From: Kappaphycus alvarezii
Lineage: Eukaryota; Rhodophyta; Florideophyceae; Gigartinales; Solieriaceae
Direction: 5' to 3'
DNA: 64,000 bases
Assembly: GCA_002205965.3 (NCBI GenBank)
Contig: NADL03000517.1
Location: 1,116,001-1,180,000, forward strand
Shown: positions 56,465 through 64,000 of the stretch, piece after piece
Layout of the letters: the number at the start of each line of letters is the position of its first letter
Numbering within the stretch: position 1 is the first letter of the stretch
The notes under the pieces: generated by a model
What the model saw: only the letters and a program-made list of their open reading frames with translations
What the model was told of the DNA's origin: nothing
Databases searched by the model: none
Made by a program: the position numbers and the translations under genes

Positions 56465-56497
56465 TGATCAGTATTTGGATCAATAAAAGCATTAGGG
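56465..56497. repeat. Right terminal inverted repeat
   Basis: Reverse complement reads CCCTAATGC, T, TTTATTGATC and CAAATACTGATCA, matching the left end. It contains a degenerate copy of the palindrome, GATCAGTATTTGGATC (56466-56481). The ATAT flank is at 56498-56501. Confidence 0.85.
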
Positions 56498-56501
56498 ATA
56501 T

Positions 56502-56815
56502 ATTCGTTAATCCAAGCGCTTGAAACCTGTAACCAGTCTTTTGGGCATCTCCACTTCCACCCTGTAAAAGTGTAAGTCGACAAAATTCCTAATTTTTGGA
56601 GAGGGATTTATCGGAGACTGCGTTTATCAGTCTCCAGTGGTCCGTCGATAATGGTATTGACAACCCTATACACATCGGTAGCGCTATAAATTTCAGTTTA
56701 GGCGAACTTTTGCAAGCGGTTTTATTGGCCCAGCAATACGGTACTGCTCAATCGAAGCACGTTATCATGTTCGGAAAGGAGAGAGCCCAACAATGAAGGT
56801 GAGCCTTTCACATCC
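56502..56815. other. Spacer between the 4.2-kb transposon and the Harbinger-type pair
   Basis: Contains a 66-codon plus-strand frame (56596-56796) without a recognised domain. It may be the 5' region of the following broken gene. Confidence 0.3.
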
Positions 56816-57828
56816 CCGACGCATATCGTCGCCATTCATAAGCGAACCCGTCATGGGGACCACAACGCGGTCTTCCGCACCGCCGATGCGAAAACTGTAA
56901 CTCGGAAAAAGCCCGTATGGGGCGACTTCGATACGATGGCTGCAACTATGGCCATCTTACACCTACCTAATACTTCCATCAACGTATGCAAGCAAAAGAG
57001 GCTTGACTGGCACGCGCGGCACAAAGCCATGTTTGATCGGCTGCTAGAAGTACATACGCCAGACTATACTGAGCTCAATGACAGACAGAAAATGGAAGTG
57101 TGGTAGGCGAAGTCTGGACGCAACGTCTCGGAGCAGGACCGGAAAGGGCTCGCTGCTTACCGCAAGTTAAAAGGTGCGCTTCGCATCGTTGAAGCTCAGC
57201 ACGTAAACGATAATCCAACAGATGACGAAAAGATGCGCTGCACTGTAGTTTTCTGTGATGAAGCCGTATAATTCTAACACTTCTATGATGTCCTCAGAAA
57301 CCCCAACTATGCCTTAAACAAGCTGCTAGCGTGTCCAAAAACTTTCCAGTGGCTGAATGAAACCACATCTGAGCTACACCCCCATCCTTTTCTTTCACCA
57401 GAGACCACGAAGGCCAGAAATGAAGTGTTAATTCTTGCCGAAGTATCCCAAAAGCCACATAATGCCGCAGTCTCTCAAGGGACCAGGGGCGCAGGCAACG
57501 CGAAGTTTACCCCAGAAACGGCGTCTACAGGCAAGTGGCTGGTGGATTCAAAGGCAAAAAAACTGCAAAAAGGGCTACGATCGAAGAATACAGCGAAAAG
57601 TGGGCATAAAAGCAGCGCCGAAGACATGGAAGAAATGGTTCTCTAATAGACTTAGTTCCTATATTGAGATCACAATAAAATAGGCTAAGTCTTGAGAGGG
57701 AACAATCAGAAAGGGAATACAAACTGTGCAAAGAAGTTGAAGAGCTAGAAGCTGTAAAGGTCCTTCTTAAAGACGGTGATGAAGACACTATACGTTTTAA
57801 AAAGGTGCTCAAGACGAAGAGGATATGA
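56816..57828 (+). pseudogene. Accessory protein remnant next to a Pong-like transposase
   Basis: One plus-strand frame can be followed from about 56905 (KPVWGDFDTMAATM) to 57646, interrupted by a TAG near 57104 (after RQKMEVW) and two TAA near 57268-57276. It reads as a charged helical protein: LDWHARHKAMFDRLLEVH, EQDRKGLAAYRKLKGALRIV, FQWLNETTSELHPHPF and a basic tail KAKKLQKGLRSKNT. Another frame carries KTWKKWFSNRLSSYIE, and a third a coiled-coil segment LEREQSEREYKLCKEVEELE up to about 57828. It converges on the Harbinger-type transposase, and Harbinger/Pong elements usually carry a second DNA-binding gene, so this is a likely ORF1 remnant. I see no clear Myb motif. Confidence 0.35.
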
Positions 57829-57924
57829 AAGCTACTCAAAGAAGAACAAGAAGAGGAACAACGAGATACTGATGACGCCTAAGTTATTTATGCTGCTTAA
57901 CTAGTCAAGAAGTTTCACACGATC

Positions 57925-59010
57925 TCACCGGCGGCGGATTAAACTTCCAGGAACTCTTCTATTGGCCCTTTCAATAGCAATCCCATGTAAAATATGCGAG
58001 CCCATTGGTGAGAAGATTGTCATACCGCTCTTCATTGATACCATAAGCACGTTCTCGGTAGAAGATAATAGCCACGTAGGGCTTATCTGGTACATCAAAT
58101 GACCAGTGGAGACTATTGCGTCAGGGTCAAAAATTATAATATTCTTGGTGCTCATGTGGCCGTCCCTGTCGCACTCTTCGATAATAATGTTGTGCAAAAT
58201 AGCGCAAGCCCTAAAAAAAGTTCCATGTCATTACTGTACCATATTCCAGAAGTAGTAGCCAGAATGTGCCGCAGACTAAACAATACGTCATATAGCCGTT
58301 CGCCAGCCCTGTAAAAAGCTTCTTGCGCCTTCGCGAAAAACTTTTATTTATTCGTCCCAGGGTTACGAATATTTTTCAGAAAGATACTGAGCGAAGGTTA
58401 TGTTCCGTCAAAGACCTAATAAAAACAATCGGTGACCCTTCTACGATGTGAATCTCCGGCTTAAATGGCGGCCAAAATCCGCTACACACATATACAAAGA
58501 GGGATGAGTATTATTGTATTTTTAAGTCGTTTATCGTCTCCAGGAAACCAAATTTAAGATAACAGATCCACAGTAGATCATCGCATACGCTTTCAAGACG
58601 CAACTCTGGGTTTCCGCTTTTGCCAATATTACGTCGTTGATATGCGACATCACCGCGATGAAACTGCCATCCTGAGCAATCGAGCGAATCCAGGGAAACC
58701 AAGAAGCCCATCTTGGCATGCAGTTTCATTATAAGCTTAAAATACTCTACAGTAAGTCTTCGCAGGCATTCCTCTTCGACTTTTACTCACATCGCACGCG
58801 CGAATCTCCTTCAGTACAGGTGCAAAGGTGGACTCTGACAGCCGTGCCAACTCAATAAGTGCATTAGAGCCGACCCCTAGACTCACTTGGTAAAGCGCTG
58901 CCACCAGTTTTCGGTGGGATGTAGCTGATTTTCAGATTCAGTCGCATCTATCCCAAAAGTACCTTTCAACTTGCAAAATCCGTCATTTTCGCGATTTTAA
59001 ACTACAACTG
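57925..59010 (-). pseudogene. PIF/Harbinger (Pong-like) transposase pseudogene 3
   Basis: Read on the minus strand: LYQVSLGVGSNALIELARLSESTF (about 58900), RRLTVEYFKLIMK, KMGFLVSLDSLDCSGWQFHR (first Asp block, 58710 onward), RLESVCDDLLWICYLKFG, INDLKI (second Asp), FAKAQEAFYRAGERLYDVL (third acidic block region, about 58320), then RACAILHNIIIEECDRDGH (C-terminal LHN.I.E signature). These phrases match Pong-like Harbinger transposases closely in order and spacing. Frameshifts separate the blocks, so the copy is dead. It is the third Harbinger lineage in the window, distinct from those at 27 and 43 kb. Confidence 0.85.
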
Positions 59011-62000
59011 GAATTCGAAAGCGCCTCTTAAACCGTCTCTCAGAGAATATTAGTCAAACTCATCCAGTGGGGGTGTTAAAAGCCGATGAAGTAAGAAAAT
59101 ATGAATCGTTCAGGATTCTTCCCTTCATTTCTCCTCCAATGTTCCTTTTGGGATCCCAAATGGGCTTCGATTCGCCATAAGGACGCAAACTAGATCGATT
59201 TCTCCGTATTAGTCTATCGTTAAGGTTAAGAATGATCATATTTGAAAAAGTCGTAGCTCCCTATGGGAATGTAAATTCCTCATTGCCTATCGAACTCTCG
59301 TTATTCTCCTCGAAGGTTCCTATTTTGCTGATAGTCGTTACCTATGTGGCCAAGGTATGGTTAGAGAAGCCCCTCTCTACACAGGAATAAATTGCTATTG
59401 TTTTACTATCGACCAATTTTGAACACCTTGTAAGGCATTTCTGTCTGTATAGCGCTCCACGGCTCTTTGAGTTGAGATGCCCTTATTGTTGCGCGAAGCA
59501 CTGAGGATAAGGGTGAGGTGCAACTATGGAGGTCTTACTGGTATTTAATTGCACATTGAATCAGCGATCTGTGCTACTGCATCGAACGGTGCTTAGGGAG
59601 AAAGAGGGACAGCGAAAAGCTTGTGAGTATTTGTCTGTGTGTCTAAGTTTTCTCATAGTTCGAGGGAATCCCAAAACTCGAAGAAAACACCTGCGCACCG
59701 CACATTGTACTATATAAATGTTCTCAACTGCTGAGGTCTAATGGAAAATTTCAGCAAAAACGTTGATTTGCAATCTAATAATGGCATTCGTGCACATGAG
59801 CATAGTCGAGATCAGAATATGCAGTGATTAATAATTCAATTTTCATTTACTTATTGAAAATATCTTTAGCAAAAATGATACACTTGACACATGTGTCAAT
59901 CTAATTGAATAATAACATCATTCAATATAAATCACCATCTTGTAAATTACATACTCATTTCCGGACCCGGAAGGTGCCTCCCGAACCGGCCCATTTTCTG
60001 TGGCGTCGCCATAACGTCCCCGTTCAAGCAGTCCTCACCAATGAGAGCGACACAGGTCTTTGGTATTGGTGCCGCCCTCACGCTCCACCGTAAGGTCAAA
60101 ACCATACAAAACGAGCTCCTATTTAGCCTGAAGTCCACCTTTCAACCCTCAAATGACCCGAGCTTCCGATCTCAGCCCTTTTAAAGCGACTGAATTGCAC
60201 GCAAGTGGATGATGTCGACTTCGTTGCGATGAATAGATCTCCAAGTTGAGCAAAAAAAATTGGGAAGAGATCTCAAGTTTGCAATTCTGTTACAGGGAAG
60301 AACCATTTACTCCTTGGAGGTGAAGGTACTGGGTTCTAACTCTCATTTTTACATGCTTTTTAAGCATCCTAAGGTTAGAAAAAAATCTTTTTGACGCCAA
60401 ATTGAAAATCCTTTTGGCACTTATTCTAAAAATTACGATCTTTTTTCAATTTTTAGTTCAATAAATCACTACTGATAATTACGAAAGGGTAAAATGGAAC
60501 CATTTTGGGTATTGGGTGTTTTTCAACGGCTTTATATATATATAAAAAGTAATAAAAATAGAATACTTAACTTCATCTAATTGAACGCAACTTTCATTAC
60601 TACAATATATAAGACTTTTCGAATCACTGTGAAAATTTTCAGAAAAAGTAATCTAAAACTTTGAATTTTTCGCAGTTTTTGTCAAAAGTCTAAGGACCAG
60701 AAAAAATTTTAAAAATATGGTTCAAAAATCATAGCATAATTTTAAAAAATTCCACTTGTACCTCCATATTTCTGTTGAATTATTTTGATTCAATAATATT
60801 TTTTTTTACTTATATTTTTTTGTTTTATTTTCTACCCAAAAAGGTACGTTTGTTAGAGTAAAATTAAAGGCGAAGTGACCCATGAGCCAAAAATATACGC
60901 AAAAGGCTTCAGTTTTACTAAAATTTTCTGTCGACTGTACGAGTAGAGCAATTAATTGTCTAAAAATCCTCTTAAGTACATTTGTGATGATGTAATTGTT
61001 TATACATAGATGGATTGTTTTAGTATAAATTTATCCAACTCAAAAGGACTATACAATTCTTGTCGCGTCACAAGCAATCTTAATTATAATTTCTTGTTCC
61101 GCTAAAAACAAAAATAGCGACAAAAACGTTTCTTAAAAAAGAAATAATGCCTACCGTAAACTGAAGATCATGATGATGAACAGAACAGTGTAGGATAAAT
61201 TTCCAGCAGGTATTTTCAAAAGTGACTCCAGCTCTCAGAAAGAAGGCCTCTACGTATTTATTTCCTCACTAAATAGGCTTAAGCAGGATATCGGTCGAAT
61301 ATAACACTACAACGTATCTTTTCTTCATTTATCTCGCTTAAATTTGACCAGACGGGACCATCTGACTATGGCTTTGTTTTTTTTGTAAGTGATGTTTCCA
61401 ATGGCGACGTTCTTTGTACGACGTAGCTAGGTTACGTTTTTTAGAGTTATAGGCGAGAAAAGCTAAGAATAAGTTGATTTTTTTTCACCTACATAGAAGA
61501 ATTTTCTCCCACCTCTCGGCTGATTTGAAACATGTTTACTTGAAGCGGATAGGATAGTTTAAATATGTGAAGAATTGCTCCTGTTTTAATTTTACTGGGT
61601 GTTGATTCCAATCAGTTCCTATTTAAGGTTACTAGCTGGTATTTTGAGCTCGAATCAGAAGTCACTTAGCATTTTTGTATGTCTGATTCGCTGATCTCTT
61701 ACAGATACATACTGTACATGTAGCGTATAGGGTCGCAAGATGCTACTTATTGGAATGTTTCTCGATTTCTCCATAACACCCTTGAAATTTTGGCTAAGAG
61801 GACCTTTTCATCCAGAAACGGACGAAAAAGTTGAACAAATCCATTTTTTGAAATTTCATATTCCTTTGCCTGTTTGCATCGAATGAAAAATACGTACAAA
61901 CAGAGAAATTAGTCTACTGATAGTATCCTAGGTCCCTCTTTTGCATTGGTTAGACGATTTTTTATGACAAAAAGTATACAGAACATTCCACGGCTAAGGA

Positions 62001-64000
62001 CTTTAGTTTTTGTTGGACATTTATAAAGTCATCGACTATATAATTTCGATACTCTTATGGATTATTCAATGATTGAAATTGCCTTGAGCTTCTACAAGCT
62101 TTTCTGCTTGCATATTTATGCATATTCAAATAAATTACATCTTGATCACTGCTAAGGTGAGATATGCTTACAAAGTCATCATTCTGTTTACAACTCAACT
62201 TTTTAAAGGTGTTTTTGATGATAATTGAACGAAAACAACAAAAAGTTCAAACATTTAATCGAGAAAATCTTTATCTTTTATTAACTGTTTATTAAATAAA
62301 GAAAAAGTCTTATCATGAAAAAGTCTTATCAATAACTATATTTAAAACTTACATCAGAATCTTTCAATAAATCTGTGCTTAAATGTTCGTAAAGCCGATA
62401 TTGGGCAAGTTACTAGTTAAAAGAGCATCAAAAACTTCTGTAAATAATAAAAAAATGAGCCAAAGTTGCAACTTTACAAATAAACCTACTTTAATAAAAT
62501 CCTGCTACAAATTAATTCAATTATAAATACAAGCTTTTCGCATGCTTCCCTTTTTTCTTATCTTAGTAAAAAACTGTCGCTTCGAAAGATTAAATTAAGC
62601 TTTTAGAAAAATATTTTTTAGCTAACGATCAACAATGCCCCATGGTATCCTCAACTGGTCTAGTGTGAGCACTTAACTTCCTTCTCGCATTCCGTTCCAA
62701 TTCAGGAGTCTCTCTCAACCTGATTATCCCGTAATCTTCAATACTCTGAGAGTATTGGCGATAAGCTGTCAATCCTTTGTATTGGGCCTACGGAAACAGT
62801 TGGACTAGTTCCTGGCTCTGCCGGAAATATAAAAACAAAAAACTCTGAAGTGCGACCGCGGTACTATATTGCTATGTTGTTCCTTACTTCAGGCCGAATG
62901 GAAGATTTCTTCTCCGACCGAAACCCTGCATAAATTACTAAAATTCAAACCTGTGCGTACTTTAATCGCAATTAGTGATCTTTTACGGTATATGTTATAC
63001 GGAGGAGACTTATTCCATTGACACATACCCAAATGAACATTTTTTCTTTAATTTTGCAGAGAAATTAGGACCGAATATTCCCGTTTGTTATGAAATTGTC
63101 CTTGATTATTATTGTTTGAATCATGATTGACTACACGTAATATCTTTACTCGGTCTGCTGGGACAGATCTTGAGAGCACATCAGACTGGTATTTAATAGT
63201 GCAACTCTGAGGTTTGAAGTATAACAATAAACGACGCACACAAAAAGGGAACACACAGTCCAGTCACATTCATTAGAAAAAACTTTGTTCTGTCAAGTCC
63301 TACTCTCGTATCCATCGTTGAGATATCACCCACATATAAAAAAATAGCTAAAAATTGTCAATAGATTCTCAACTTACGACCAGCGAGCTATCAAAGGACT
63401 CTGCACTTCAAACTGAAGTGAAATCGGTCAAGTATTATCGAATGAAAGGTTAAGTACTCCCAGTTGTATTTTTAGCTTTCCAGTAAAATTAAAGTTATGG
63501 AAATAATAAAAAGCGTAAATGCCGAAAATAACCATCTGGGATGAAGTAAGGCGAGAACAGGCAAAATTTTACTATTTGAAGATCGCAAGAGTACTACAAA
63601 ATGAGTTTAACCTCCTAATCTCTGTCTCTGAAACTAGAACATACCTTATCGGTAGTGATAATCCCCATTGAACCAAATTAAAACGCAAAGTAATTCTGAT
63701 GAAACAGAACAAGTCTATCTGTGTGAAGTGAAGGCCATTCATTTCGGCATAAAGTGTGTGGTGGTTGAATTTGATTGTATTTGGAAGCAAGAAAGTAGAG
63801 GATTGGCTTCGACTGCCCTAATGTGATACCTTGATATTGGTACGATTTGAGAAAAGGAGTAGCTAGTAATTTAAAAGACTGACTATTGAGAAAATGGAAC
63901 CATAGTATGGGCAGCTTTTTTTGAATATGAATGGACCAAATTAGTGCAATTAATTGGTCGCATGGAAAAAAATTTGTACATGCAGATGCTATAGAAATAT
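59011..64000. other. AT-rich stretch, no gene seen
   Basis: Five kilobases of AT-rich DNA with long runs of A and T, a short TA microsatellite near 60533-60543 and only short frames, the longest under 75 codons. I see no domain, RNA gene or repeat array. Confidence 0.5.

Larger units (their letters stand above)
52303..56497 (-). mobile_element. Complete 4.2-kb DNA transposon, piggyBac-like ends, DDE plus YqaJ nuclease gene
   Basis: The element has terminal inverted repeats that start CCCTAATGC on each side, and it is flanked by ATAT on both sides (52299-52302 and 56498-56501). This is either a 4-bp AT-only palindromic target duplication or part of the repeat. Ends starting CCC next to a 4-bp palindromic AT target recall piggyBac, whose target is TTAA. 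Inside each end is a perfect 16-bp palindrome, GATCAGTATACTGATC. The single gene (minus strand) fills most of the length. Two in-frame stops interrupt its 5' part, so this copy is probably inactive, although its ends and spacing are well kept. Confidence 0.85.

Noticed and set aside
59011..64000. Short frames of 60-72 codons in the AT-rich tail
   Set aside because: Length and composition are as expected by chance in AT-rich DNA and no domain is visible.

Overview
This window looks like a piece of a repeat-rich eukaryotic nuclear genome, probably from an alga or another protist. Nothing is arranged like a bacterial or phage operon. Almost everything recognisable is a decayed transposable element of a eukaryotic family: Ty1/copia, PIF/Harbinger, piggyBac-like, probably Mutator-like, and a DIRS-like RNase H remnant. 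Spliceosomal-type GT..AG intron candidates are also present. I cannot fix the species from the sequence. Coding remnants are islands in AT-rich DNA, and almost every gene is broken by stops or frameshifts. The main exceptions are one uninterrupted 758-codon frame (47831-50107, minus) and one nearly intact transposase frame (52621-56130, minus).

Layout. 1-2.5 kb: a GC-richer island with unrecognised minus-strand coding traces, then short arrays built from GTACAGTACT. 3.4-8.9 kb: a large plus-strand pseudogene ending in a UPF1-like superfamily 1 helicase with its motifs scattered over several frames. 9.4-11.2 kb: broken minus-strand coding traces, then a strong G-quadruplex motif. 13.2-14.1 kb: a RING-like zinc finger and a coiled coil. 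15.6-18.35 kb: a broken minus-strand gene that I read as Mutator-like. 18.3-26.5 kb: mostly AT-rich DNA with a 77-bp perfect tandem duplication and a membrane-helix remnant. 26.5-27.4 kb: first Harbinger transposase remnant. 30.1-30.5 kb: DIRS-like RNase H remnant.

31.7-43.6 kb is a nest of elements. A Ty1/copia-like retrotransposon (minus strand, about 33.56-39.32 kb) has gag, protease, integrase, reverse transcriptase and RNase H in order between short direct repeats that behave as LTRs. It also carries an extra antisense reading frame between RNase H and the 3' LTR. It lies between two roughly 480-bp copies of another repeat in inverted orientation. To its right are a truncated copy of the piggyBac-like/nuclease element (40.58-42.38 kb, plus) and a second Harbinger-type transposase pseudogene (42.65-43.54 kb, minus).

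47-59 kb holds the best preserved material: the orphan 758-codon frame with GTACAGTACT arrays on both sides, then a complete 4.2-kb DNA transposon (52303-56497) with terminal inverted repeats, 16-bp subterminal palindromes and an ATAT flank on each side. Its single long gene encodes a DDE transposase-like protein with a YqaJ-type PD-(D/E)XK nuclease domain inside it and a piggyBac-type cysteine-rich C-terminus. Both copies in the window have this layout, so the fusion is a property of the family. This is the most interesting object here. A Pong-like Harbinger pair (convergent accessory frame and transposase, 56.8-59.0 kb) follows. From 59 to 64 kb the DNA is AT-rich and I see no genes.
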